From positions 190,188-226,098 of the forward strand of contig NZ_JADPEL010000004.1 of assembly GCF_015667795.1 (NCBI RefSeq): a stretch of 35,911 nt of DNA. Direction: 5' to 3'. The translations under genes and the position numbers were made by a program. Shown piece after piece: positions 23,445 to 32,209 of this stretch; position 1 is the stretch's first letter; each line of letters begins with the position of its first letter. The notes under the pieces were generated by a model. It worked only from the letters and a program-made list of their open reading frames with translations. It did no database searches and had not been told where the DNA came from. The DNA comes from Clostridium sp. D53t1_180928_C8. GTDB lineage: Bacteria; Bacillota; Clostridia; Clostridiales; Clostridiaceae.

Positions 23445-25525
23445 TTATGCTAATCTAAATATTGTTACTGTAGCTGCATTAACTTTGACACTCTTAATAT
23501 CTTGAGTTAAATTAGTTAATCGTATAACATAATCTTCTTCAGGAGCAATTATTAATCCTAATGAAATACTATTAGAATATACATCCCTTGAAATTGATGC
23601 CACGTGCTCACTACCAGAAATAATATTTCCATTATTATCAGTCAATGCAAAAATAATCGCCTTACTATCTCTAGATAATTCTGAACTATAAGAATTAATT
23701 GAATAAGATACTGTATACTTAACAAAATATGATTTATTTCCTGACAATTCTATGTCAGTACTATTTTCAATATGCCTTATATTTTCTCCTGTGATATCAT
23801 TTTCTGCGAAGTTTACATTGTATCCATATAATACAACTTGCTCATTTCCAAACTCTCTAAACATTATTCCATAGTCACTTATAGTTCCTGATGGACCTGT
23901 TGCTCCGGTTGCTCCTGTTGCTCCGGTTGCTCCCACTGGTCCCCTTTCACCTGTCACTCCTTGTGGTCCTTGTTCTCCTTGAATACCTTGTGGCCCTTGC
24001 TCTCCTTGGATACCTTGTTCTCCTTGAACACCTTGTGGCCCTTGCTCTCCTTGGATACCTTGTGGTCCTTGAATACCTTGTGGCCCTTGCTCTCCTTGGA
24101 TACCTTGTGGTCCTGTTGCCCCAGTTGCTCCGGTTGCTCCTCTTGCCCCAGTTGCCCCTGTAGCTCCTGTTGCTCCTGTTGCTCCTGTTGCTCCGGTTGG
24201 CCCTGTTGGTCCTTGTGCTCCATTTGCTCCGGTTGCTCCAGCTACTCCTTGTGGTCCTGTTGGTCCTATTGGCCCTTGTGGTCCTGTCACTCCTTGTGGT
24301 CCTTGTTCTCCTTGAATACCTTGTGGCCCTTGTTCTCCTTGAATACCTTGTGGTCCTTGAATACCTTGTGGCCCTTGCTCTCCTTGGATACCTTGTGGTC
24401 CTTGAATACCTTGTGGCCCTTGCTCTCCTTGGATACCTTGTGGTCCTGTTGCCCCAGTTGCTCCGGTTGCTCCTCTTGCCCCAGTTGCCCCTGTAGCTCC
24501 TGTTGCTCCTGTTGCCCCAGTTGCCCCTGTAGCTCCTGTTGCTCCTGTTGCTCCTGTTGCTCCCACTGGTCCCCTTTCACCTGTCACTCCTTGTGGTCCT
24601 TGTTCTCCTTGAATACCTTGTGGCCCTTGTTCTCCTTGGATACCTTGTTCTCCTTGAATACCTTGTGGCCCTTGCTCTCCTTGGATACCTTGTGGTCCTT
24701 GAATACCTTGTGGCCCTTGCTCTCCTTGGATACCTTGTGGTCCTGTTGCCCCAGTTGCTCCGGTTGCTCCTGTTGCTCCTGTTGCTCCTTGTGCTCCCGT
24801 TGCTCCTCTTGCTCCAGTTGCTCCGGTTGGCCCTGTTGGTCCTTGTGCTCCATTTGCTCCGGTTGGTCCTGTTGGTCCTATTGGCCCTTGTGGTCCTGTT
24901 ATTCCTTGTGGTCCTGTCACTCCTTGTGGTCCTGTTACTCCTGTTGGTCCTTGTACTCCTGTTGCTCCTCTTGCTCCTGTTGCTCCTGTTGCTCCTCTTG
25001 CCCTGTTGGTCCTTGTGGTCCTGTTGGTCCTTGTGCTCCGGTTGCTCCAGCTACTCCTTGTGCTCCTGTTGCTCCAGTTGCTCCGGTTGACCCTGTTGGT
25101 CCTTGTGCTCCTGTTGCTCCTTTTGCCCCTGTTGCTCCTGTTGCTCCTGTTGCTCCTACTGGCCCTGTTGGTCCTTGTGGTCCTGTTGGTCCTTGTGCTC
25201 CGGTTGCTCCTCTTGCTCCGGTTGGCCCTGTTGGTCCTGTTTTTCCCCTAGGTCCCGGACAACCTTGTGGCCCTCTACATCCTGGTTCACCCTTTGGTCC
25301 TCTTGGTCCTCTTGGTCCCCTCGGTCCAATGCAACAATCCTCACATTCATCATCACAATATTCCCTAGAAGAATACTCCATGCTTTCATCAATATTATCT
25401 GAATACAAATCTTCATTCTCATCCCAGATATTGTACTGATTCATTTTATTTCTAGACGTTCTATTTTTTCTATTTGATCTATTCCTATTATTAGGATTAT
25501 TCATTGAATTGCTATAGTATCGCAT
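23445..25525 (-). pseudogene. BclA-like collagen-repeat surface/exosporium protein, split by a one-base frameshift
   Basis: Two adjacent frames make one gene. The first (25525 to 24935) has an Asn/Arg-rich N-terminus, an acidic Cys-containing stretch ([10 protein letters not shown]) and Gly-X-Y repeats. Near 25000-25003 one base is missing: [10 protein letters not shown]-type coding becomes [11 protein letters not shown] and stops at 24935. The second frame carries the rest of the Gly-X-Y repeats and a 120-residue C-terminal beta-rich domain (from about 23810) like the TNF-like trimer domain of BclA. Adding one base gives exactly 693 codons plus stop. BclA-type proteins form the hair-like nap of spores. 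GGGAGGA precedes ATG 25525. The shift may be genuine, phase-variable or a sequencing error. Confidence 0.82.
23895..25335 (-). repeat. Collagen Gly-X-Y tandem repeat array
   Basis: About 1.4 kb of 9-bp-based repeats with higher-order units. GAT runs (GATGATGAT) alternate with blocks of [16 protein letters not shown]. The block with [16 protein letters not shown] or close variants followed by GIQGEQG recurs three times. Such nested repeats slip and recombine readily, so length and frame may vary between isolates. Confidence 0.9.
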
Positions 25526-25651
25526 TTTGTCCTCCCAATATTACATTCTAATTTATCATTTGGTTTATCCATACTTTCATATTATGTTTTTAAAATGTTA
25601 TTGTTACATAGCATTTAGACAAAATACTCCATCATATTACATTTACTTTTA

Positions 25652-25660
25652 TGGTATAAT
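25652..25660 (+). promoter_or_regulatory. Extended -10 promoter of the Nudix gene
   Basis: TGGTATAAT (extended -10), about 50 bp upstream of ATG 25711. No convincing -35 box. Confidence 0.5.
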
Positions 25661-25710
25661 ATTCTTAAAAATAAAATATTTAAAACTATTATATACAAGG
25701 AGATATATTT

Positions 25711-26229
25711 ATGAAGTTTTATGAAGCTACGGTTAAAGAAACTATAATATATAATGGTAACTATTTAGATCTAATAAATGTAGATGTTAAATTACCTGAT
25801 GGAAATCTATCTAATAGGGATATAGTTAAACATCCTGGTGCTTGTGCTATAATCCCATTTCTAAATGATAATCAAGTAATACTAATAGAACAGTTTAGAA
25901 AACCACTTGAAAAAACTATACTTGAAATTCCTGCTGGAAAGCTTGATAAAAATGAAGAAATTATAAATTGTGCTCATAGAGAATTAGAAGAAGAAACTGG
26001 CTATAAAGCTAAAGAAATGATATATCTTGGATGTATCGCTACAGCACCCGGATTTTGTGACGAAATAATCCATTTATATAAAGCTAGTAATTTATATAAA
26101 GGAACAAAATCATGTGATGAAGATGAATTTACAGATATTAAAATTTTTACCTTAGATGAAATTAAAAATATGATTAGAAATGGAGATATTATAGATACTA
26201 AAACTATAAGTATTTTATCATTTTTATAA
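25711..26229 (+). CDS. ADP-ribose pyrophosphatase, Nudix family
   Basis: 172 aa. Hydrolyses ADP-ribose to AMP and ribose 5-phosphate. The Nudix box is complete: G76-x5-E82-x7-R90-E91-L-E-E94-E95-T-G97-Y. Upstream, VILIEQFRKPLEKTILEIPAG is the typical ADPRase lead-in, and APGFCDEIIHLYKA follows with the further metal/substrate region. Length is normal. AAGGAG is 9 nt before ATG 25711. Transcribed away from the collagen gene. It may recycle NAD breakdown products; the NAD synthesis genes lie about 3 kb away but are not linked transcriptionally. Confidence 0.93.
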   Translation: MKFYEATVKETIIYNGNYLDLINVDVKLPDGNLSNRDIVKHPGACAIIPFLNDNQVILIEQFRKPLEKTILEIPAGKLDKNEEIINCAHRELEEETGYKAKEMIYLGCIATAPGFCDEIIHLYKASNLYKGTKSCDEDEFTDIKIFTLDEIKNMIRNGDIIDTKTISILSFL

Positions 26230-26249
26230 TAAGCAATTAAATAAATATT

Positions 26250-26293
26250 AAATGGAAGGTTAAATCTTTAATATAAGCTTTAACCTTCCATTT
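26250..26293. terminator. Bidirectional terminator between Nudix and acetyltransferase genes
   Basis: 15-bp stem AAATGGAAGGTTAAA / TTTAACCTTCCATTT, 14-nt loop, U-rich on the plus side and shorter on the minus side. Confidence 0.8.
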
Positions 26294-26311
26294 ATTTTTA
26301 TAAATATTATT

Positions 26312-27415
26312 TTAGTATTTAAGCTTTAAAATAGTATTTTCTGTAGATAAATTTATAAAGTTGTATAGTATTAAAATATTGTCAAAGGTATTTCCATCTA
26401 AATACTCACTTAATTTGCTACTAAAACTTCTTAAATCAACTACATGAATCTCCTCATAGTTTTCAGTTAAAAATGGAATTAATGAATTTGCAAAAGAATC
26501 CTTTATAACTAATATTTTTTTATTATTTTTAATAGAATTATTTTTTATTATAGTTAAAGGATTGTTACCATATAAAAACATTGCATATTTATCTCTTAAA
26601 CCTTCTTTAGAATAGTCATATACAGAATCATAGATTTTATCACCTACTATTTCTAGTGTTAAATTATTAAATTTATAATAGGTAAGAATATCTGAGTTTA
26701 TATTAAAAGGTTTTGCCTTTGAATAATATGTTCCATAAAAACTTGGTACTTCAACCTTTTCAAATTCATCCAAACTTATTGCATTACCCCCAATAGAACT
26801 TATAAAACTACAATATCCCAAATATGCTCCATATGTTGTCCAGTGATGATCTGTATTATAATAAATATATTTTTCTTTATTATTAATTAACTCTTTCATT
26901 ACATCTACATTATTAGTATATGCTGAGTATTTATATATTTCATCAATTATTTTTTCCTGCATAATTTGAGACGATCCAAATGGTAAATTTTCTTTATATA
27001 TCTCATAAGAATTTGGAATTACCATTAATGAAACTTTCCCCTTATATCTTTCTCCAAAATTCTTTATCGTTTCAATATTATTAATTAATCTTTCTTCATT
27101 TAATAAATCAAACTTCTCAAAAAGCTTGCCATTTTCTCCATATATTATTCCGTTATTTTCTATCTTACCTAATGCATATTCACCTATAGATTTTAAGCTT
27201 ATCCATTTATCCCTTATAGGAAATTGATCATTTATATACTTTTCGTAGTTTTCTTGAAAACTTCCATTTAAGAACTCTTTAAAAGAAAATGTTACATTTG
27301 TTTTTAAATTTCTGTTTTCTAATTCTGAAAATTCCTTATCATTACTAACAAAACTAACTATTGTTATTACTACAATTATTGAAATAAAAGTATATACTAA
27401 GTAATTTTTCTTCAT
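26312..27415 (-). CDS. DHHW-family SGNH O-acetyltransferase partner (AlgX/AlgJ-like)
   Basis: 367 aa, anchored by one N-terminal helix (about 5-23) with an extracytoplasmic SGNH-like domain. D189-H190-H191-W192 lies in NTDHHWTTYGAY, and the nucleophile serine is probably S306 in LVIKDSFANSL, as in AlgJ/AlgX. Such proteins take acetyl groups passed across the membrane by an MBOAT protein and add them to a polysaccharide. The MBOAT gene lies 13 bp upstream in the same operon. AGGAGG precedes ATG 27415. The acceptor glycan is unknown. Confidence 0.88.
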   Translation of the reverse strand: MKKNYLVYTFISIIVVITIVSFVSNDKEFSELENRNLKTNVTFSFKEFLNGSFQENYEKYINDQFPIRDKWISLKSIGEYALGKIENNGIIYGENGKLFEKFDLLNEERLINNIETIKNFGERYKGKVSLMVIPNSYEIYKENLPFGSSQIMQEKIIDEIYKYSAYTNNVDVMKELINNKEKYIYYNTDHHWTTYGAYLGYCSFISSIGGNAISLDEFEKVEVPSFYGTYYSKAKPFNINSDILTYYKFNNLTLEIVGDKIYDSVYDYSKEGLRDKYAMFLYGNNPLTIIKNNSIKNNKKILVIKDSFANSLIPFLTENYEEIHVVDLRSFSSKLSEYLDGNTFDNILILYNFINLSTENTILKLKY

Positions 27416-27428
27416 TTAATATTACCTC

Positions 27429-28805
27429 CTAAAACCTAAAATATAGGAAAGGATTATAAGTTGCATCAACTAAATAAGCTATACATAATAAAAATATCGT
27501 TATTAAAATTATTGTATTTAAAATATCATTTTTTATAAATTTATTATATATTCTTTTTATTATTGGTGTTGAAAACAATGTAGCAATTATAAACGTAATT
27601 CCATAATTTCTTATATAATATATCCATTCATTGTCTATATTTATAGTAAACATTCTTTGTAATAATATTTTTAATTGTTCTATGTCTACTACTGCAAATA
27701 TCGCCCAGCCAATGATTATAAAGAATATTGAATATATATGTGATATTATTTTGTTTTTTTCTAAAAATCTTAGTAATCCCGCTTTTTCTATACTTATTAA
27801 CATAAAGAAATATATTCCCCATAATATAAAATTATAGCTAGCTCCATGCCAAAATCCTGTTAAAACCCATACTATAAAAAGATTTATATAAAGTCTTAAT
27901 CTTCCTACTCTATTACCACCTAAAGGTATATAAACATATTCTCTAAACCAAGACCCCAGTGTAATATGCCACCTTCTCCAAAATTCAGTTATACTTCTTG
28001 ATATATAAGGATAATTAAAATTTCTTGGAAAATCAAAGCCTAGTATTTTTCCAAGTCCTATTGCCATCAATGAATAACCATTAAAATCAAAATATATTTG
28101 AAACGCAAAAGCTAAAATAGATATCCATGCTATTACTGTTCCAATTTCTGAGAATCCCTTTGCTTCAATTTCTGACCAAAGTGATCCTATATTATTTGCT
28201 ATAATCACCTTACTCCCTAATCCAAGTATAAATAATTTTATACCTTCTTGAATTATATATATATCTACTTTTCTATTTTTTAATGCAACATTTATATCAG
28301 TATACTTAACTATAGGCCCTGCTATAAGTTGCGGAAATAAACATACGAATGCTCCAAAATTTACAATATTTTTTTCGGCTTTAACCTTTCCTAAAAACAC
28401 ATCTATGGTATAAGACATAGTTTGAAAAGTATAAAAACTAATTCCTAAAGGTAATGTTATCTCTACATACTTTAATGATATACCTAAAATATTATTTATA
28501 TTTTCTAAGAAGAAATTAAAATATTTAAAGAAAAATAACATTCCTAAATTAAATAATATAGATATAAATAAAAATATAATACTTATATTTTTACTTTTTC
28601 TATATTTTTCTATTCCTCTACTAACCAAGTAGTCTACAAATATTGATGCTAACATTATTAAAAAGTACTTAGGCTCTCCCCATGAATAAAAAACCAAACT
28701 AACACCTAACAGAGTTAAATTTTTAAATTTATTAGGAGTTAGAAAATATAGAATCATTGCTATCGGCAGAAACCTAAATATAAATAAAATACTACTAAAA
28801 ACCAT
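27429..28805 (-). CDS. MBOAT-family O-acyltransferase (AlgI/DltB-like)
   Basis: 458 aa multi-pass membrane protein. Family landmarks: LPLGISFYTFQTMSYTIDV, PQLIAGPIVKY, FWRRWHITLGSWFREYVYIPLGG and the active-site H320 in GFWHGASYNFILWG. MBOATs of this type move an acetyl group from a cytoplasmic donor to the outside, here to the DHHW partner encoded next. Lacks the neighbouring dltA/dltC genes expected for DltB, so an AlgI/PatA-like O-acetylation role is favoured. First of two genes; start ATG 28805. Confidence 0.92.
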   Translation of the reverse strand: MVFSSILFIFRFLPIAMILYFLTPNKFKNLTLLGVSLVFYSWGEPKYFLIMLASIFVDYLVSRGIEKYRKSKNISIIFLFISILFNLGMLFFFKYFNFFLENINNILGISLKYVEITLPLGISFYTFQTMSYTIDVFLGKVKAEKNIVNFGAFVCLFPQLIAGPIVKYTDINVALKNRKVDIYIIQEGIKLFILGLGSKVIIANNIGSLWSEIEAKGFSEIGTVIAWISILAFAFQIYFDFNGYSLMAIGLGKILGFDFPRNFNYPYISRSITEFWRRWHITLGSWFREYVYIPLGGNRVGRLRLYINLFIVWVLTGFWHGASYNFILWGIYFFMLISIEKAGLLRFLEKNKIISHIYSIFFIIIGWAIFAVVDIEQLKILLQRMFTINIDNEWIYYIRNYGITFIIATLFSTPIIKRIYNKFIKNDILNTIILITIFLLCIAYLVDATYNPFLYFRF

Positions 28806-29057
28806 AATTTTCTCTCTTTCGTATACATACTAACAAAAAAATATTGGAACCTTCCTAAAAAGATTTATTAAATATTTTTCTCATCTTAATTAGACTCTAT
28901 TCTATACAAATTTGTTCCTTATAAAGACTTTATTTTTTTCCTCTGAAATATATTTATAAGCTTTCATCTTAGTGTATTTCTATATAAATGACTATTTTAT
29001 TTACCTCAAAGGCATTATTAGTAATTATTGAATTATGTATATTTTTATGTTAACCTT

Positions 29058-29073
29058 GTGTATATACACCTGT
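29058..29073. promoter_or_regulatory. Palindrome upstream of nadABC, candidate NiaR-type operator
   Basis: GTGTATATACAC (29058-29069) is a perfect 12-bp palindrome overlapping ACACCTGT (29066-29073). ACACCTGT-like halves occur in operators of the niacin-responsive repressor NiaR in Firmicutes. It lies 26-41 bp before the nadA start, suiting repression. Confidence 0.45.
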
Positions 29074-29098
29074 AAATGAAATAAAAGGAAGTGTCAAA

Positions 29099-30004
29099 AT
29101 GAACTTAAAAGAAGAAATACTAAAATTAAAAGAAGAAAAAAAAGCATTAATAGTTGCTCATCTTTATCAATGTGACGAAATTCAAGAAATAGCCGATATA
29201 GTTGGTGATTCTTATTTTTTAAGTAAAAAAGCTATGGAAAGCTCAAAAGATTTAATAATATTTTGTGGTGTAAAATTTATGGCTGAAAGTGCAAAGATAC
29301 TTTCTCCACATAAAAAGGTACTTATTCCATCCAATAGTACAACTTGTCCTATGGCTGATATGGCTTTGGTTAATCGCCTAGAAGATTTAAAGGACAAGCA
29401 TCCCACTGCTAAAGTTGTGAGTTATATTAATTCAAATTTAGATATAAAAGCTTTATCTGACGTCTGTGTTACTTCATCGTCAGCTATTGATATATTAAAC
29501 AACTTGGATTCCGATGAAATAATATTTTTACCTGATAGAAATTTAGGTGGATATTTAGCAGAACAATTGCCTAATAAAAACTTTACTTTATACCCTGGAT
29601 TTTGTCCAACTCACGAAAGAATTGAAAAAGATGAAATTATATCATTAAAAGAACAATATCCAAATTATCTAGTTTTAGTTCATCCTGAATGTAATAAGGA
29701 AGTTCGTGATTTAGCTGATTATATAGGCAGTACCTCTGAACTTATTAGCTATAGCGCCAATTCCACTGCATCCGGCTTTATAGTTGTAACTGAAGAAGGT
29801 GTCTTCTATGAAATGAAATTAAAAAGTCCTAATAAAACTTTTATTCCTACTAAAACAGGAATGATTTGTCCTAATATGAAAAAAATATCTCTTAATGATT
29901 TATATAATTGTTTAAAAAATGAAGAATTTGAGGTTCGTATTGACGAAGAGCTTAGAGTAAAAGCTCATAAAGCTTTAGAAAATATGCATCTTTTATCTGT
30001 ATAA
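29099..30004 (+). CDS. nadA: Quinolinate synthase
   Basis: 301 aa. Condenses iminoaspartate (from NadB) with dihydroxyacetone phosphate to quinolinate using a [4Fe-4S] cluster. The three cluster cysteines fit C83 (STTCPMAD), C169 (PGFCPTHERI) and C257 (GMICPNMKK); spacing agrees with the short bacterial NadA type. Also visible are AHLYQCDEIQEIAD, FCGVKFMAESAK and HPECNKEV. AAGGAAG lies before ATG 29099. First gene of nadABC. Confidence 0.96.
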   Translation: MNLKEEILKLKEEKKALIVAHLYQCDEIQEIADIVGDSYFLSKKAMESSKDLIIFCGVKFMAESAKILSPHKKVLIPSNSTTCPMADMALVNRLEDLKDKHPTAKVVSYINSNLDIKALSDVCVTSSSAIDILNNLDSDEIIFLPDRNLGGYLAEQLPNKNFTLYPGFCPTHERIEKDEIISLKEQYPNYLVLVHPECNKEVRDLADYIGSTSELISYSANSTASGFIVVTEEGVFYEMKLKSPNKTFIPTKTGMICPNMKKISLNDLYNCLKNEEFEVRIDEELRVKAHKALENMHLLSV

Positions 30005-30009
30005 GAAAT

Positions 30010-31293
30010 ATGAATTATGATGTTTTAATAGTTGGAACAGGTATTGCAGGCCTTTATACTGCTCTCAATTTAAGAGATGATATTAGGATATTAATGATAA
30101 CTAAAAATACTTTTAAAGATTGTAATAGCTATCTTGCTCAAGGTGGAATTTCCACTTCTCTAGGTATTTTTGATGAAGAAAATTATTTTAATGATACAAT
30201 GAAAGCTGGAAATTATCATAATGATACTGAAGCTGTTAAATTATTAATAAAAAACTCTATTGAAAATATTAATAATCTAGTTGAAATCGGAGTACCATTT
30301 GATAAAGATAATGATAATTTAAAATATACACGAGAAGGTGGCCATAGCAAATTTAGAATAGTTCATGTTAAAGATGAAACTGGAAAATACGTTACTGAAA
30401 CTTTATTAAATATTGTATCTAATAAAAATAATATTACCATGTTAGAAAATACAAAACTAGTAGATTTAATATGTAAAGATAATAATTGTTACGGTGGAGT
30501 TATAGAACATAACTCTGTAGCTTCCACAGTAAATAGCAAATTTACTATTTTAGCTACCGGAGGTATTGGTGGAATATTTAATTCAACTACTAATATTGAA
30601 TATTTAACTGGAGATGGTCTTAATATTAGCTTAAAAAATAATATTGAAATTAAGGATATGGAATATTTACAACTTCACCCAACTGTTTTATATGAGCCAA
30701 AATCTAAAGGCAAAAAATTGCTTTTATCTGAATCTTTACGTGGTGAGGGTGGAATAATACTAAATCAAAATAAAGAGGAATTTATTGATTCTTTACTTCC
30801 TAGAGACATAGTTTCTTCCGCAATATTAAAAGAAATAGAAAATACACCTAATAAACCTTATGTTTACCTAGATATAACTAAAAAATCAAAAGAATTTTTA
30901 ATGGGTAGGTTTCCTTTCTTATATAATGAATGTTTAAAAAGAGGATTTGAAATGGATAAGGATTTACTTCCAATAGCCCCTGCTCATCATTACTGCATGG
31001 GAGGAATTAAAGTAGATTTATTTTCTAGAACTTCTATGAATAATCTTTATGCTGTTGGTGAAGCTAGCTGTACTGGAGTACATGGAAGTAATAGACTTGC
31101 TAGTAATTCTCTATTAGAAGCATTAGTTTTTAGCAAACAAGCCGCTGAAAATATTAACTCTAAAATATCTGAAATAGATTTTAAAGAAATTATTAATAGT
31201 CCAACTTCATATGCATTAGATTCTTATGAGGAATTAATAAACTACTTAAAAGGAAAGGTTGATAATAGATATGCTAAACTATTTAATTGTTGA
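30010..31293 (+). CDS. nadB: L-aspartate oxidase, short clostridial form
   Basis: 427 aa FAD enzyme oxidising L-aspartate to iminoaspartate. FAD site VGTGIAGLYTALNL, SYLAQGGIS, active-site TREGGHSKFRIVH, and the C-terminal HHYCMGGIKVD and GEASCTGVHGSNRLASNSLLEAL. About 100 residues shorter than E. coli NadB because the C-terminal helical domain is missing, which is usual in clostridia. In this oxygen-poor lineage it probably uses another electron acceptor. Starts 5 bp after nadA and overlaps nadC. Confidence 0.95.
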   Translation: MNYDVLIVGTGIAGLYTALNLRDDIRILMITKNTFKDCNSYLAQGGISTSLGIFDEENYFNDTMKAGNYHNDTEAVKLLIKNSIENINNLVEIGVPFDKDNDNLKYTREGGHSKFRIVHVKDETGKYVTETLLNIVSNKNNITMLENTKLVDLICKDNNCYGGVIEHNSVASTVNSKFTILATGGIGGIFNSTTNIEYLTGDGLNISLKNNIEIKDMEYLQLHPTVLYEPKSKGKKLLLSESLRGEGGIILNQNKEEFIDSLLPRDIVSSAILKEIENTPNKPYVYLDITKKSKEFLMGRFPFLYNECLKRGFEMDKDLLPIAPAHHYCMGGIKVDLFSRTSMNNLYAVGEASCTGVHGSNRLASNSLLEALVFSKQAAENINSKISEIDFKEIINSPTSYALDSYEELINYLKGKVDNRYAKLFNC

Positions 31294-32110
31294 TAAAATA
31301 ATAAAAAATGCATTAGAAGAAGATATTCCTTATGGTGATATTACAGCTTCTTCAATAGTAACTAAAGGTTCTAAAGCTAAAGCTTCTCTTATAGCTAAGG
31401 AAGATGGTATAATTTGTGGATTGCCTGTGTTTGAAAGAGTATTCACCATATTAGGTGAAGTGACTTTTATATCATCAGTTTTAGAAGGTTCTAAAGTTAA
31501 TAATGGAGATATAATTGGTGAAGTTGAAGGTAATGCTCTTAATATTTTAATGGGTGAAAGGGTTGCTTTAAATTTACTTCAAAAAATGAGTGGAATTGCA
31601 ACTCTAACTAGTAAATATGCACTTAAACTTCAAGGGTTGAACACAAAAATCTTAGATACAAGAAAAACTACAGCTAATCTTAGAATCTTAGAAAAATATG
31701 CTGTTAAAATAGGTGGTGGAAATAATCACCGTTTCTCCTTATCTGATGGAATTTTAATCAAGGATAATCATATTGGATATGCTGGTAGCATAAAAGAGGC
31801 TATTAGATTAGTAAAAACTAATTCTTCATTTGTTAGAAAAATAGAAGTTGAAACTGAATCTAAAACCGATGTACTTGAAGCTCTTGAAGCTGGTGCTGAT
31901 ATTATTATGCTTGATAATATGTCCCCTTCTGAAGCTAGTGAAATGGTTAAATTAATAAATGGACGTGCACTTATAGAATGTTCTGGAAATATTACTTTAG
32001 ATACAGTAGTAGATTATGCATTATCAGGTGTAGATTTTATATCATCTGGCGAACTAACTCATTCTGTAAAAGCATTTGATATTTCTTTAAAAAACTTTAC
32101 TCAACTATAA
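31271..32110 (+). CDS. nadC: Nicotinate-nucleotide pyrophosphorylase (quinolinate phosphoribosyltransferase)
   Basis: 279 aa. Makes nicotinate mononucleotide from quinolinate and PRPP with loss of CO2, the third step to NAD. Visible: EEDIPYGDITASSIV, LNLLQKMSGIATLTSKY, LDTRKTTANLRILEKYAVKIGGGNNHR, IKDNHI, EVETES, IMLDNMSP and IECSGNI. ATG 31271 lies inside the nadB 3' end (23-bp overlap). A TTG four codons earlier (31259) has AAGGA closer and cannot be excluded. Confidence 0.95.
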   Translation: MLNYLIVDKIIKNALEEDIPYGDITASSIVTKGSKAKASLIAKEDGIICGLPVFERVFTILGEVTFISSVLEGSKVNNGDIIGEVEGNALNILMGERVALNLLQKMSGIATLTSKYALKLQGLNTKILDTRKTTANLRILEKYAVKIGGGNNHRFSLSDGILIKDNHIGYAGSIKEAIRLVKTNSSFVRKIEVETESKTDVLEALEAGADIIMLDNMSPSEASEMVKLINGRALIECSGNITLDTVVDYALSGVDFISSGELTHSVKAFDISLKNFTQL

Positions 32111-32117
32111 CATCCTA

Positions 32118-32166
32118 AAAAAGTAATTACATTTACTTTATACTTTAGTCAATGTAATTACTTTTT
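32118..32166. terminator. Bidirectional terminator, nadC / glycosyltransferase
   Basis: 16-bp stem AAAAAGTAATTACATT / AATGTAATTACTTTTT with a 17-nt loop; U run on both exits. Confidence 0.75.
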
Positions 32167-32209
32167 ACAATTTTGAATACAAACAAATAAATAATTTATC
32201 TATATTTTT

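Noticed and set aside
24920-25010. Programmed ribosomal frameshift joining the two collagen frames
   Set aside because: No slippery heptamer or downstream structure at the junction; a simple one-base loss explains it.
23961-25439. 492-residue plus-strand open frame rich in Leu/Trp/Cys/Ser across the collagen gene
   Set aside because: It is the mirror of Gly-X-Y codons on the opposite strand. Stops are missing only because of the repeat codon bias; no ribosome site, and the minus strand encodes a recognisable protein.
23445-25525. CRISPR array in the repetitive region
   Set aside because: Repeats are in-frame Gly-X-Y codons of variable unit size without unique spacers.
28806-29098. Riboswitch or short peptide gene upstream of the MBOAT and nadA genes
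   Set aside because: No conserved aptamer elements seen; a 21-codon minus-strand frame has no ribosome site.
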